Assembly (NCBI GenBank): GCA_963989385.1
Contig: OZ022499.1
Location: 81,209,903 to 81,273,902, forward strand
Reading direction: 5' to 3'
Length of the DNA stretch: 64,000 bases
Source of the DNA: Ctena decussata
Lineage: Eukaryota > Mollusca > Bivalvia > Lucinida > Lucinidae
Shown: piece by piece, positions 34,673-49,600 of the stretch
How the letters are laid out: each line of letters starts with the position of its first letter
Position numbering within the stretch: the stretch's first letter is position 1
Translations under genes and position numbers: made by a program
Notes under the pieces: generated by a model
Told to the model about the DNA's origin: nothing
The model's database searches: none
The model's input: the letters and a program-made list of their open reading frames with translations, nothing else

Positions 34673-37600
34673 TCCTGCAATAAATTGAAGTATCTGCAAA
34701 CAACTTTATATATCATATTTAACAAAATCGATCATTTTTGGCAACTTAATACATGGAAAACAGCTTTGAGAATAAGGACCTTACCATGGATAACTTTCCA
34801 CGCCACTGTTTAAAAATCGATAATCGATATTCGCGAATAGAGCTGGTAATGAAATACACTATGAGATATGGGCAAGTCATCTTTTCCTTCTTATTTTATT
34901 TTTCTTTATATTCAAATCCATTTTTCCGTGTTCATTTCGAAAACCGCATTAATTTGCGAACAGCCTGATATAATTTATGAAAAGATTGCGTAAGAAATAC
35001 CGCGGTCATTTTTTAGTTTAAGTTGACTACCCTCAAAATGTATAGAATATATAGTAAATCATGACTTTTTTACTGCGTTGATCAAAGTTTTTACCCGCAT
35101 ATGTCTCTTTTGTTCATAAAATGAAAATTTTCCGTGTTCATTCCGAAAACTACAATTATTCAGCATTTTACTGATATAATTTTTATTGAAATAGGAAGTA
35201 AAACAGTGCGGTCATTTTTACATTTTCGATCAGCACCCTTATTTTCTATGCTGGCCGCAAATATCCAACAGAATTCACACATTACTCCAGGTGGCGTAGA
35301 AAGTTGCGGACGCTAAAGGCGTTCTACAAGGGGAATATTCCAGTGCTCACTGTTTTATATGACCAGATTGCTCTTGTAAGGGGAGGAAAGTTTGGGGGGG
35401 GTGGGGGGGTGGGCGGGGAGGTAAATAACTTGATGAACGCAAAATTCATAAAGTGTCCTCCCTGGATTTTTCAAATAAATAGTACTATGAGATATGATGA
35501 ACAGGACATATGTAATATCATTAATCTTACTGTTTTCTTCAGAAAAAATGCGTTTTTCTACCAAATTGTCTGCTTGGTAACGTTTGTTTTCCGCTGAAAT
35601 GCTTTAATTTCGTCCGACATATAAGTTCGGCAAAAACAACGTTTGGCTTCTGAGACCAGACTTGTTAGCTCTAAGGTTTGACAATTGATTGATTGACTTG
35701 TTTTGGGTTTAACGGCCCTTTGAGACAGTATTTCAGTCTATATCAGGCCGTCTCCCAGAGAGAGGGAGAAAGAAAAGAGAAATAATAGAAGAGAGAAAAA
35801 TGTCCAAACAACCCCCCCCCCCCCCGCACCTACTGCAAGCACAGTAGGCCCTTGCCGTACAATGTTCCAAATGAGTAGGACGCCCCGGCACTGGAAGTTA
35901 CATACAGCGCCATTGCACCACCCGACCACCCCCAAGATTTGACAAGCTGATTACCATATTAATTCGGCCATAAGACGGAGGTTCATTTCCCCCCACACAA
36001 ACAGAATGACCCCAAAAATCTGAAACCTACAGTAACTGTGCTGTAAGACCGGATTTCTCTTACGGTCTAAAAAAGCTCAAGATCCATCTTAAAAGATGGA
36101 CCTAGAATTTTGTCTTCTTCTTTGGAGGAAATCCCGTCTTATAACTGAATAAAAAGTTTCATCATGTGTCAACAGAGACGATTCAGTTCCAACATTTATG
36201 AGCAGGTTGTTCTGTAATGTGAGTTATTAGCTCTTGGATTGGGTAACCTGACTGCCAGATTAATTCGGCTACAAGACGGGGCTTCCCTCACCCCCAGTAA
36301 AAAAACCCACACAAGAACCTCCAATGCGTTCAATAGTAATTTTGCTATAAAACCGGTTAATCTTGTACAGTCTAAAGTCTACATCCATCTTAAAAGATGG
36401 AACTAGAATTTTGTCTACTTCCTTGGAGGGAAATACGCGTTTTATTACCGAATAAAGGCATATATCATGTGCTATTAGCAAAGATTATGATCCGACTCAT
36501 ATGTACAGTCTGTTCTGTGACGTACGGTTTGTATATTCAAAAGCGCATGCACAAATCAAAATTAAACATTTCAGGCGCGTCATGAAAAATGTATACTCAT
36601 ACATAGAATAAACGCACGAATTACGCTTGTCTGAACCAGCCTGTACATGGTACTCCACAGTCTGATCAGACCTGCACAGTTCCCTTTCAAAATTGTGCAT
36701 GCCTAGATATTTTCTTTGCGAAGATCTCACGCTAAATCAGTATATTTTGTATGTGTGCAGGTTGGCAGTGTTTGTATATGCAGACGGTAGTTTTTGCAGG
36801 ATGCGGACAATAACACCCTTTAATATACAAAGTGATAATTAATGTTACGCTCGATTAACCCGCCAAATACCCGAAAAATATTTGGTAAGGTCGTGGGTTC
36901 GAATCCCAGCAGTTGTTAGCTTTTTTTTTTTTTTTTTTTCTTTTTTTTCCTGCAATAAATTGAAGTATCTGCAAACAACTTTATATATCATATTTAACAA
37001 AATCGATCATTTTTGGCAACTTAATACATGGAAAACAGCTTTGAGAATAAGGACCTTACCATGGATAACTTTCCACGCCACTGTTTAAAAATCGATAATC
37101 GATATTCGCGAATAGAGCTGGTAATGAAATACACTATGAGATATGGGCAAGTCATCTTTTCCTTCTTATTTTATTTTTCTTTATATTCAAATCCATTTTT
37201 CCGTGTTCATTTCGAAAACCGCATTAATTTGCGAACAGCCTGATATAATTTATGAAAAGATTGCGTAAGAAATACCGCGGTCATTTTTTAGTTTAAGTTG
37301 ACTACCCTCAAAATGTATAGAATATATAGTAAATCATGACTTTTTTACTGCGTTGATCAAAGTTTTTACCCGCATATGTCTCTTTTGTTCATAAAATGAA
37401 AATTTTCCGTGTTCATTCCGAAAACTACAATTATTCAGCATTTTACTGATATAATTTTTATTGAAATAGGAAGTAAAACAGTGCGGTCATTTTTACATTT
37501 TCGATCAGCACCCTTATTTTCTATGCTGGCCGCAAATATCCAACAGAATTCACACATTACTCCAGGTGGCGTAGAAAGTTGCGGACGCTAAAGGCGTTCT

Positions 37601-40600
37601 ACAAGGGGAATATTCCAGTGCTCACTGTTTTATATGACCAGATTGCTCTTGTAAGGGGAGGAAAGTTTGGGGGGGGTGGGGGGGTGGGCGGGGAGGTAAA
37701 TAACTTGATGAACGCAAAATTCATAAAGTGTCCTCCCTGGATTTTTCAAATAAATAGTACTATGAGATATGATGAACAGGACATATGTAATATCATTAAT
37801 CTTACTGTTTTCTTCAGAAAAAATGCGTTTTTCTACCAAATTGTCTGCTTGGTAACGTTTGTTTTCCGCTGAAATGCTTTAATTTCGTCCGACATATAAG
37901 TTCGGCAAAAACAACGTTTGGCTTCTGAGACCAGACTTGTTAGCTCTAAGGTTTGACAATTGATTGATTGACTTGTTTTGGGTTTAACGGCCCTTTGAGA
38001 CAGTATTTCAGTCTATATCAGGCCGTCTCCCAGAGAGAGGGAGAAAGAAAAGAGAAATAATAGAAGAGAGAAAAATGTCCAAACAACCCCCCCCCCCCCC
38101 GCACCTACTGCAAGCACAGTAGGCCCTTGCCGTACAATGTTCCAAATGAGTAGGACGCCCCGGCACTGGAAGTTACATACAGCGCCATTGCACCACCCGA
38201 CCACCCCCAAGATTTGACAAGCTGATTACCATATTAATTCGGCCATAAGACGGAGGTTCATTTCCCCCCACACAAACAGAATGACCCCAAAAATCTGAAA
38301 CCTACAGTAACTGTGCTGTAAGACCGGATTTCTCTTACGGTCTAAAAAAGCTCAAGATCCATCTTAAAAGATGGACCTAGAATTTTGTCTTCTTCTTTGG
38401 AGGAAATCCCGTCTTATAACTGAATAAAAAGTTTCATCATGTGTCAACAGAGACGATTCAGTTCCAACATTTATGAGCAGGTTGTTCTGTAATGTGAGTT
38501 ATTAGCTCTTGGATTGGGTAACCTGACTGCCAGATTAATTCGGCTACAAGACGGGGCTTCCCTCACCCCCAGTAAAAAAACCCACACAAGAACCTCCAAT
38601 GCGTTCAATAGTAATTTTGCTATAAAACCGGTTAATCTTGTACAGTCTAAAGTCTACATCCATCTTAAAAGATGGAACTAGAATTTTGTCTACTTCCTTG
38701 GAGGGAAATACGCGTTTTATTACCGAATAAAGGCATATATCATGTGCTATTAGCAAAGATTATGATCCGACTCATATGTACAGTCTGTTCTGTGACGTAC
38801 GGTTTGTATATTCAAAAGCGCATGCACAAATCAAAATTAAACATTTCAGGCGCGTCATGAAAAATGTATACTCATACATAGAATAAACGCACGAATTACG
38901 CTTGTCTGAACCAGCCTGTACATGGTACTCCACAGTCTGATCAGACCTGCACAGTTCCCTTTCAAAATTGTGCATGCCTAGATATTTTCTTTGCGAAGAT
39001 CTCACGCTAAATCAGTATATTTTGTATGTGTGCAGGTTGGCAGTGTTTGTATATGCAGACGGTAGTTTTTGCAGGATGCGGACAATAACACCCTTTAATA
39101 TACAAAGTGATAATTAATGTTACGCTCGATTAACCCGCCAAATACCCGAAAAATATTTGGTAAGGTCGTGGGTTCGAATCCCAGCAGTTGTTAGCTTTTT
39201 TTTTTTTTTTTTTTCTTTTTTTTCCTGCAATAAATTGAAGTATCTGCAAACAACTTTATATATCATATTTAACAAAATCGATCATTTTTGGCAACTTAAT
39301 ACATGGAAAACAGCTTTGAGAATAAGGACCTTACCATGGATAACTTTCCACGCCACTGTTTAAAAATCGATAATCGATATTCGCGAATAGAGCTGGTAAT
39401 GAAATACACTATGAGATATGGGCAAGTCATCTTTTCCTTCTTATTTTATTTTTCTTTATATTCAAATCCATTTTTCCGTGTTCATTTCGAAAACCGCATT
39501 AATTTGCGAACAGCCTGATATAATTTATGAAAAGATTGCGTAAGAAATACCGCGGTCATTTTTTAGTTTAAGTTGACTACCCTCAAAATGTATAGAATAT
39601 ATAGTAAATCATGACTTTTTTACTGCGTTGATCAAAGTTTTTACCCGCATATGTCTCTTTTGTTCATAAAATGAAAATTTTCCGTGTTCATTCCGAAAAC
39701 TACAATTATTCAGCATTTTACTGATATAATTTTTATTGAAATAGGAAGTAAAACAGTGCGGTCATTTTTACATTTTCGATCAGCACCCTTATTTTCTATG
39801 CTGGCCGCAAATATCCAACAGAATTCACACATTACTCCAGGTGGCGTAGAAAGTTGCGGACGCTAAAGGCGTTCTACAAGGGGAATATTCCAGTGCTCAC
39901 TGTTTTATATGACCAGATTGCTCTTGTAAGGGGAGGAAAGTTTGGGGGGGGTGGGGGGGTGGGCGGGGAGGTAAATAACTTGATGAACGCAAAATTCATA
40001 AAGTGTCCTCCCTGGATTTTTCAAATAAATAGTACTATGAGATATGATGAACAGGACATATGTAATATCATTAATCTTACTGTTTTCTTCAGAAAAAATG
40101 CGTTTTTCTACCAAATTGTCTGCTTGGTAACGTTTGTTTTCCGCTGAAATGCTTTAATTTCGTCCGACATATAAGTTCGGCAAAAACAACGTTTGGCTTC
40201 TGAGACCAGACTTGTTAGCTCTAAGGTTTGACAATTGATTGATTGACTTGTTTTGGGTTTAACGGCCCTTTGAGACAGTATTTCAGTCTATATCAGGCCG
40301 TCTCCCAGAGAGAGGGAGAAAGAAAAGAGAAATAATAGAAGAGAGAAAAATGTCCAAACAACCCCCCCCCCCCCCGCACCTACTGCAAGCACAGTAGGCC
40401 CTTGCCGTACAATGTTCCAAATGAGTAGGACGCCCCGGCACTGGAAGTTACATACAGCGCCATTGCACCACCCGACCACCCCCAAGATTTGACAAGCTGA
40501 TTACCATATTAATTCGGCCATAAGACGGAGGTTCATTTCCCCCCACACAAACAGAATGACCCCAAAAATCTGAAACCTACAGTAACTGTGCTGTAAGACC

Positions 40601-43600
40601 GGATTTCTCTTACGGTCTAAAAAAGCTCAAGATCCATCTTAAAAGATGGACCTAGAATTTTGTCTTCTTCTTTGGAGGAAATCCCGTCTTATAACTGAAT
40701 AAAAAGTTTCATCATGTGTCAACAGAGACGATTCAGTTCCAACATTTATGAGCAGGTTGTTCTGTAATGTGAGTTATTAGCTCTTGGATTGGGTAACCTG
40801 ACTGCCAGATTAATTCGGCTACAAGACGGGGCTTCCCTCACCCCCAGTAAAAAAACCCACACAAGAACCTCCAATGCGTTCAATAGTAATTTTGCTATAA
40901 AACCGGTTAATCTTGTACAGTCTAAAGTCTACATCCATCTTAAAAGATGGAACTAGAATTTTGTCTACTTCCTTGGAGGGAAATACGCGTTTTATTACCG
41001 AATAAAGGCATATATCATGTGCTATTAGCAAAGATTATGATCCGACTCATATGTACAGTCTGTTCTGTGACGTACGGTTTGTATATTCAAAAGCGCATGC
41101 ACAAATCAAAATTAAACATTTCAGGCGCGTCATGAAAAATGTATACTCATACATAGAATAAACGCACGAATTACGCTTGTCTGAACCAGCCTGTACATGG
41201 TACTCCACAGTCTGATCAGACCTGCACAGTTCCCTTTCAAAATTGTGCATGCCTAGATATTTTCTTTGCGAAGATCTCACGCTAAATCAGTATATTTTGT
41301 ATGTGTGCAGGTTGGCAGTGTTTGTATATGCAGACGGTAGTTTTTGCAGGATGCGGACAATAACACCCTTTAATATACAAAGTGATAATTAATGTTACGC
41401 TCGATTAACCCGCCAAATACCCGAAAAATATTTGGTAAGGTCGTGGGTTCGAATCCCAGCAGTTGTTAGCTTTTTTTTTTTTTTTTTTTCTTTTTTTTCC
41501 TGCAATAAATTGAAGTATCTGCAAACAACTTTATATATCATATTTAACAAAATCGATCATTTTTGGCAACTTAATACATGGAAAACAGCTTTGAGAATAA
41601 GGACCTTACCATGGATAACTTTCCACGCCACTGTTTAAAAATCGATAATCGATATTCGCGAATAGAGCTGGTAATGAAATACACTATGAGATATGGGCAA
41701 GTCATCTTTTCCTTCTTATTTTATTTTTCTTTATATTCAAATCCATTTTTCCGTGTTCATTTCGAAAACCGCATTAATTTGCGAACAGCCTGATATAATT
41801 TATGAAAAGATTGCGTAAGAAATACCGCGGTCATTTTTTAGTTTAAGTTGACTACCCTCAAAATGTATAGAATATATAGTAAATCATGACTTTTTTACTG
41901 CGTTGATCAAAGTTTTTACCCGCATATGTCTCTTTTGTTCATAAAATGAAAATTTTCCGTGTTCATTCCGAAAACTACAATTATTCAGCATTTTACTGAT
42001 ATAATTTTTATTGAAATAGGAAGTAAAACAGTGCGGTCATTTTTACATTTTCGATCAGCACCCTTATTTTCTATGCTGGCCGCAAATATCCAACAGAATT
42101 CACACATTACTCCAGGTGGCGTAGAAAGTTGCGGACGCTAAAGGCGTTCTACAAGGGGAATATTCCAGTGCTCACTGTTTTATATGACCAGATTGCTCTT
42201 GTAAGGGGAGGAAAGTTTGGGGGGGGTGGGGGGGTGGGCGGGGAGGTAAATAACTTGATGAACGCAAAATTCATAAAGTGTCCTCCCTGGATTTTTCAAA
42301 TAAATAGTACTATGAGATATGATGAACAGGACATATGTAATATCATTAATCTTACTGTTTTCTTCAGAAAAAATGCGTTTTTCTACCAAATTGTCTGCTT
42401 GGTAACGTTTGTTTTCCGCTGAAATGCTTTAATTTCGTCCGACATATAAGTTCGGCAAAAACAACGTTTGGCTTCTGAGACCAGACTTGTTAGCTCTAAG
42501 GTTTGACAATTGATTGATTGACTTGTTTTGGGTTTAACGGCCCTTTGAGACAGTATTTCAGTCTATATCAGGCCGTCTCCCAGAGAGAGGGAGAAAGAAA
42601 AGAGAAATAATAGAAGAGAGAAAAATGTCCAAACAACCCCCCCCCCCCCCGCACCTACTGCAAGCACAGTAGGCCCTTGCCGTACAATGTTCCAAATGAG
42701 TAGGACGCCCCGGCACTGGAAGTTACATACAGCGCCATTGCACCACCCGACCACCCCCAAGATTTGACAAGCTGATTACCATATTAATTCGGCCATAAGA
42801 CGGAGGTTCATTTCCCCCCACACAAACAGAATGACCCCAAAAATCTGAAACCTACAGTAACTGTGCTGTAAGACCGGATTTCTCTTACGGTCTAAAAAAG
42901 CTCAAGATCCATCTTAAAAGATGGACCTAGAATTTTGTCTTCTTCTTTGGAGGAAATCCCGTCTTATAACTGAATAAAAAGTTTCATCATGTGTCAACAG
43001 AGACGATTCAGTTCCAACATTTATGAGCAGGTTGTTCTGTAATGTGAGTTATTAGCTCTTGGATTGGGTAACCTGACTGCCAGATTAATTCGGCTACAAG
43101 ACGGGGCTTCCCTCACCCCCAGTAAAAAAACCCACACAAGAACCTCCAATGCGTTCAATAGTAATTTTGCTATAAAACCGGTTAATCTTGTACAGTCTAA
43201 AGTCTACATCCATCTTAAAAGATGGAACTAGAATTTTGTCTACTTCCTTGGAGGGAAATACGCGTTTTATTACCGAATAAAGGCATATATCATGTGCTAT
43301 TAGCAAAGATTATGATCCGACTCATATGTACAGTCTGTTCTGTGACGTACGGTTTGTATATTCAAAAGCGCATGCACAAATCAAAATTAAACATTTCAGG
43401 CGCGTCATGAAAAATGTATACTCATACATAGAATAAACGCACGAATTACGCTTGTCTGAACCAGCCTGTACATGGTACTCCACAGTCTGATCAGACCTGC
43501 ACAGTTCCCTTTCAAAATTGTGCATGCCTAGATATTTTCTTTGCGAAGATCTCACGCTAAATCAGTATATTTTGTATGTGTGCAGGTTGGCAGTGTTTGT

Positions 43601-46600
43601 ATATGCAGACGGTAGTTTTTGCAGGATGCGGACAATAACACCCTTTAATATACAAAGTGATAATTAATGTTACGCTCGATTAACCCGCCAAATACCCGAA
43701 AAATATTTGGTAAGGTCGTGGGTTCGAATCCCAGCAGTTGTTAGCTTTTTTTTTTTTTTTTTTTCTTTTTTTTCCTGCAATAAATTGAAGTATCTGCAAA
43801 CAACTTTATATATCATATTTAACAAAATCGATCATTTTTGGCAACTTAATACATGGAAAACAGCTTTGAGAATAAGGACCTTACCATGGATAACTTTCCA
43901 CGCCACTGTTTAAAAATCGATAATCGATATTCGCGAATAGAGCTGGTAATGAAATACACTATGAGATATGGGCAAGTCATCTTTTCCTTCTTATTTTATT
44001 TTTCTTTATATTCAAATCCATTTTTCCGTGTTCATTTCGAAAACCGCATTAATTTGCGAACAGCCTGATATAATTTATGAAAAGATTGCGTAAGAAATAC
44101 CGCGGTCATTTTTTAGTTTAAGTTGACTACCCTCAAAATGTATAGAATATATAGTAAATCATGACTTTTTTACTGCGTTGATCAAAGTTTTTACCCGCAT
44201 ATGTCTCTTTTGTTCATAAAATGAAAATTTTCCGTGTTCATTCCGAAAACTACAATTATTCAGCATTTTACTGATATAATTTTTATTGAAATAGGAAGTA
44301 AAACAGTGCGGTCATTTTTACATTTTCGATCAGCACCCTTATTTTCTATGCTGGCCGCAAATATCCAACAGAATTCACACATTACTCCAGGTGGCGTAGA
44401 AAGTTGCGGACGCTAAAGGCGTTCTACAAGGGGAATATTCCAGTGCTCACTGTTTTATATGACCAGATTGCTCTTGTAAGGGGAGGAAAGTTTGGGGGGG
44501 GTGGGGGGGTGGGCGGGGAGGTAAATAACTTGATGAACGCAAAATTCATAAAGTGTCCTCCCTGGATTTTTCAAATAAATAGTACTATGAGATATGATGA
44601 ACAGGACATATGTAATATCATTAATCTTACTGTTTTCTTCAGAAAAAATGCGTTTTTCTACCAAATTGTCTGCTTGGTAACGTTTGTTTTCCGCTGAAAT
44701 GCTTTAATTTCGTCCGACATATAAGTTCGGCAAAAACAACGTTTGGCTTCTGAGACCAGACTTGTTAGCTCTAAGGTTTGACAATTGATTGATTGACTTG
44801 TTTTGGGTTTAACGGCCCTTTGAGACAGTATTTCAGTCTATATCAGGCCGTCTCCCAGAGAGAGGGAGAAAGAAAAGAGAAATAATAGAAGAGAGAAAAA
44901 TGTCCAAACAACCCCCCCCCCCCCCGCACCTACTGCAAGCACAGTAGGCCCTTGCCGTACAATGTTCCAAATGAGTAGGACGCCCCGGCACTGGAAGTTA
45001 CATACAGCGCCATTGCACCACCCGACCACCCCCAAGATTTGACAAGCTGATTACCATATTAATTCGGCCATAAGACGGAGGTTCATTTCCCCCCACACAA
45101 ACAGAATGACCCCAAAAATCTGAAACCTACAGTAACTGTGCTGTAAGACCGGATTTCTCTTACGGTCTAAAAAAGCTCAAGATCCATCTTAAAAGATGGA
45201 CCTAGAATTTTGTCTTCTTCTTTGGAGGAAATCCCGTCTTATAACTGAATAAAAAGTTTCATCATGTGTCAACAGAGACGATTCAGTTCCAACATTTATG
45301 AGCAGGTTGTTCTGTAATGTGAGTTATTAGCTCTTGGATTGGGTAACCTGACTGCCAGATTAATTCGGCTACAAGACGGGGCTTCCCTCACCCCCAGTAA
45401 AAAAACCCACACAAGAACCTCCAATGCGTTCAATAGTAATTTTGCTATAAAACCGGTTAATCTTGTACAGTCTAAAGTCTACATCCATCTTAAAAGATGG
45501 AACTAGAATTTTGTCTACTTCCTTGGAGGGAAATACGCGTTTTATTACCGAATAAAGGCATATATCATGTGCTATTAGCAAAGATTATGATCCGACTCAT
45601 ATGTACAGTCTGTTCTGTGACGTACGGTTTGTATATTCAAAAGCGCATGCACAAATCAAAATTAAACATTTCAGGCGCGTCATGAAAAATGTATACTCAT
45701 ACATAGAATAAACGCACGAATTACGCTTGTCTGAACCAGCCTGTACATGGTACTCCACAGTCTGATCAGACCTGCACAGTTCCCTTTCAAAATTGTGCAT
45801 GCCTAGATATTTTCTTTGCGAAGATCTCACGCTAAATCAGTATATTTTGTATGTGTGCAGGTTGGCAGTGTTTGTATATGCAGACGGTAGTTTTTGCAGG
45901 ATGCGGACAATAACACCCTTTAATATACAAAGTGATAATTAATGTTACGCTCGATTAACCCGCCAAATACCCGAAAAATATTTGGTAAGGTCGTGGGTTC
46001 GAATCCCAGCAGTTGTTAGCTTTTTTTTTTTTTTTTTTTCTTTTTTTTCCTGCAATAAATTGAAGTATCTGCAAACAACTTTATATATCATATTTAACAA
46101 AATCGATCATTTTTGGCAACTTAATACATGGAAAACAGCTTTGAGAATAAGGACCTTACCATGGATAACTTTCCACGCCACTGTTTAAAAATCGATAATC
46201 GATATTCGCGAATAGAGCTGGTAATGAAATACACTATGAGATATGGGCAAGTCATCTTTTCCTTCTTATTTTATTTTTCTTTATATTCAAATCCATTTTT
46301 CCGTGTTCATTTCGAAAACCGCATTAATTTGCGAACAGCCTGATATAATTTATGAAAAGATTGCGTAAGAAATACCGCGGTCATTTTTTAGTTTAAGTTG
46401 ACTACCCTCAAAATGTATAGAATATATAGTAAATCATGACTTTTTTACTGCGTTGATCAAAGTTTTTACCCGCATATGTCTCTTTTGTTCATAAAATGAA
46501 AATTTTCCGTGTTCATTCCGAAAACTACAATTATTCAGCATTTTACTGATATAATTTTTATTGAAATAGGAAGTAAAACAGTGCGGTCATTTTTACATTT

Positions 46601-49600
46601 TCGATCAGCACCCTTATTTTCTATGCTGGCCGCAAATATCCAACAGAATTCACACATTACTCCAGGTGGCGTAGAAAGTTGCGGACGCTAAAGGCGTTCT
46701 ACAAGGGGAATATTCCAGTGCTCACTGTTTTATATGACCAGATTGCTCTTGTAAGGGGAGGAAAGTTTGGGGGGGGGGGTGGGGGGTGGGCGGGGAGGTA
46801 AATAACTTGATGAACGCAAAATTCATAAAGTGTCCTCCCTGGATTTTTCAAATAAATAGTACTATGAGATATGATGAACAGGACATATGTAATATCATTA
46901 ATCTTACTGTTTTCTTCAGAAAAAATGCGTTTTTCTACCAAATTGTCTGCTTGGTAACGTTTGTTTTCCGCTGAAATGCTTTAATTTCGTCCGACATATA
47001 AGTTCGGCAAAAACAACGTTTGGCTTCTGAGACCAGACTTGTTAGCTCTAAGGTTTGACAATTGATTGATTGACTTGTTTTGGGTTTAACGGCCCTTTGA
47101 GACAGTATTTCAGTCTATATCAGGCCGTCTCCCAGAGAGAGGGAGAAAGAAAAGAGAAATAATAGAAGAGAGAAAAATGTCCAAACAACCCCCCCCCCCC
47201 CGCACCTACTGCAAGCACAGTAGGCCCTTGCCGTACAATGTTCCAAATGAGTAGGACGCCCCGGCACTGGAAGTTACATACAGCGCCATTGCACCACCCG
47301 ACCACCCCCAAGATTTGACAAGCTGATTACCATATTAATTCGGCCATAAGACGGAGGTTCATTTCCCCCCACACAAACAGAATGACCCCAAAAATCTGAA
47401 ACCTACAGTAACTGTGCTGTAAGACCGGATTTCTCTTACGGTCTAAAAAAGCTCAAGATCCATCTTAAAAGATGGACCTAGAATTTTGTCTTCTTCTTTG
47501 GAGGAAATCCCGTCTTATAACTGAATAAGAAGTTTCATCATGTGTCAACAGAGACGATTCAGTTCCAACATTTATGAGCAGGTTGTTCTGTAATGTGAGT
47601 TATTAGCTCTTGGATTGGGTAACCTGACTGCCAGATTAATTCGGCTACAAGACGGGGCTTCCCTCACCCCCAGTAAAAAAACCCACACAAGAACCTCCAA
47701 TGCGTTCAATAGTAATTTTGCTATAAAACCGGTTAATCTTGTACAGTCTAAAGTCTACATCCATCTTAAAAGATGGAACTAGAATTTTGTCTACTTCCTT
47801 GGAGGGAAATACGCGTTTTGTTACCGAATAAAGGCATATATCATGTGCTATTAGCAAAGATTATGATCCGACTCATATGTACAGTCTGTTCTGTGACGTA
47901 CGGTTTGTATATTCAAAAGCGCATGCACAAATCAAAATTAAACATTTCAGGCGCGTCATGAAAAATGTATACTCATACATAGAATAAACGCACGAATTAC
48001 GCTTGTCTGAACCAGCCTGTACATGGTACTCCACAGTCTGATCAGACCTGCACAGTTCCCTTTCAAAATTGTGCATGCCTAGATATTTTCTTTGCGAAGA
48101 TCTCACGCTAAATCAGTATATTTTGTATGTGTGCAGGTTGGCAGTGTTTGTATATGCAGACGGTAGTTTTTGCAGGATGCGGACAATAACACCCTTTAAT
48201 ATACAAAGTGATAATTAATGTTACGCTCGATTAACCCGCCAAATACCCGAAAAATATTTGGTAAGGTCGTGGGTTCGAATCCCAGCAGTTGTTAGCTTTT
48301 TTTTTTTTTTTTTTTCTTTTTTTTCCTGCAATAAATTGAAGTATCTGCAAACAACTTTATATATCATATTTAACAAAATCGATCATTTTTGGCAACTTAA
48401 TACATGGAAAACAGCTTTGAGAATAAGGACCTTACCATGGATAACTTTCCACGCCACTGTTTAAAAATCGATAATCGATATTCGCGAATAGAGCTGGTAA
48501 TGAAATACACTATGAGATATGGGCAAGTCATCTTTTCCTTCTTATTTTATTTTTCTTTATATTCAAATCCATTTTTCCGTGTTCATTTCGAAAACCGCAT
48601 TAATTTGCGAACAGCCTGATATAATTTATGAAAAGATTGCGTAAGAAATACCGCGGTCATTTTTTAGTTTAAGTTGACTACCCTCAAAATGTATAGAATA
48701 TATAGTAAATCATGACTTTTTTACTGCGTTGATCAAAGTTTTTACCCGCATATGTCTCTTTTGTTCATAAAATGAAAATTTTCCGTGTTCATTCCGAAAA
48801 CTACAATTATTCAGCATTTTACTGATATAATTTTTATTGAAATAGGAAGTAAAACAGTGCGGTCATTTTTACATTTTCGATCAGCACCCTTATTTTCTAT
48901 GCTGGCCGCAAATATCCAACAGAATTCACACATTACTCCAGGTGGCGTAGAAAGTTGCGGACGCTAAAGGCGTTCTACAAGGGGAATATTCCAGTGCTCA
49001 CTGTTTTATATGACCAGATTGCTCTTGTAAGGGGAGGAAAGTTTGGGGGGGGGTGGGGGGGTGGGCGGGGAGGTAAATAACTTGATGAACGCAAAATTCA
49101 TAAAGTGTCCTCCCTGGATTTTTCAAATAAATAGTACTATGAGATATGATGAACAGGACATATGTAATATCATTAATCTTACTGTTTTCTTCAGAAAAAA
49201 TGCGTTTTTCTACCAAATTGTCTGCTTGGTAACGTTTGTTTTCCGCTGAAATGCTTTAATTTCGTCCGACATATAAGTTCGGCAAAAACAACGTTTGGCT
49301 TCTGAGACCAGACTTGTTAGCTCTAAGGTTTGACAATTGATTGATTGACTTGTTTTGGGTTTAACGGCCCTTTGAGACAGTATTTCAGTCTATATCAGGC
49401 CGTCTCCCAGAGAGAGGGAGAAAGAAAAGAGAAATAATAGAAGAGAGAAAAATGTCCAAACAACCCCCCCCCCCCCGCACCTACTGCAAGCACAGTAGGC
49501 CCTTGCCGTACAATGTTCCAAATGAGTAGGACGCCCCGGCACTGGAAGTTACATACAGCGCCATTGCACCACCCGACCACCCCCAAGATTTGACAAGCTG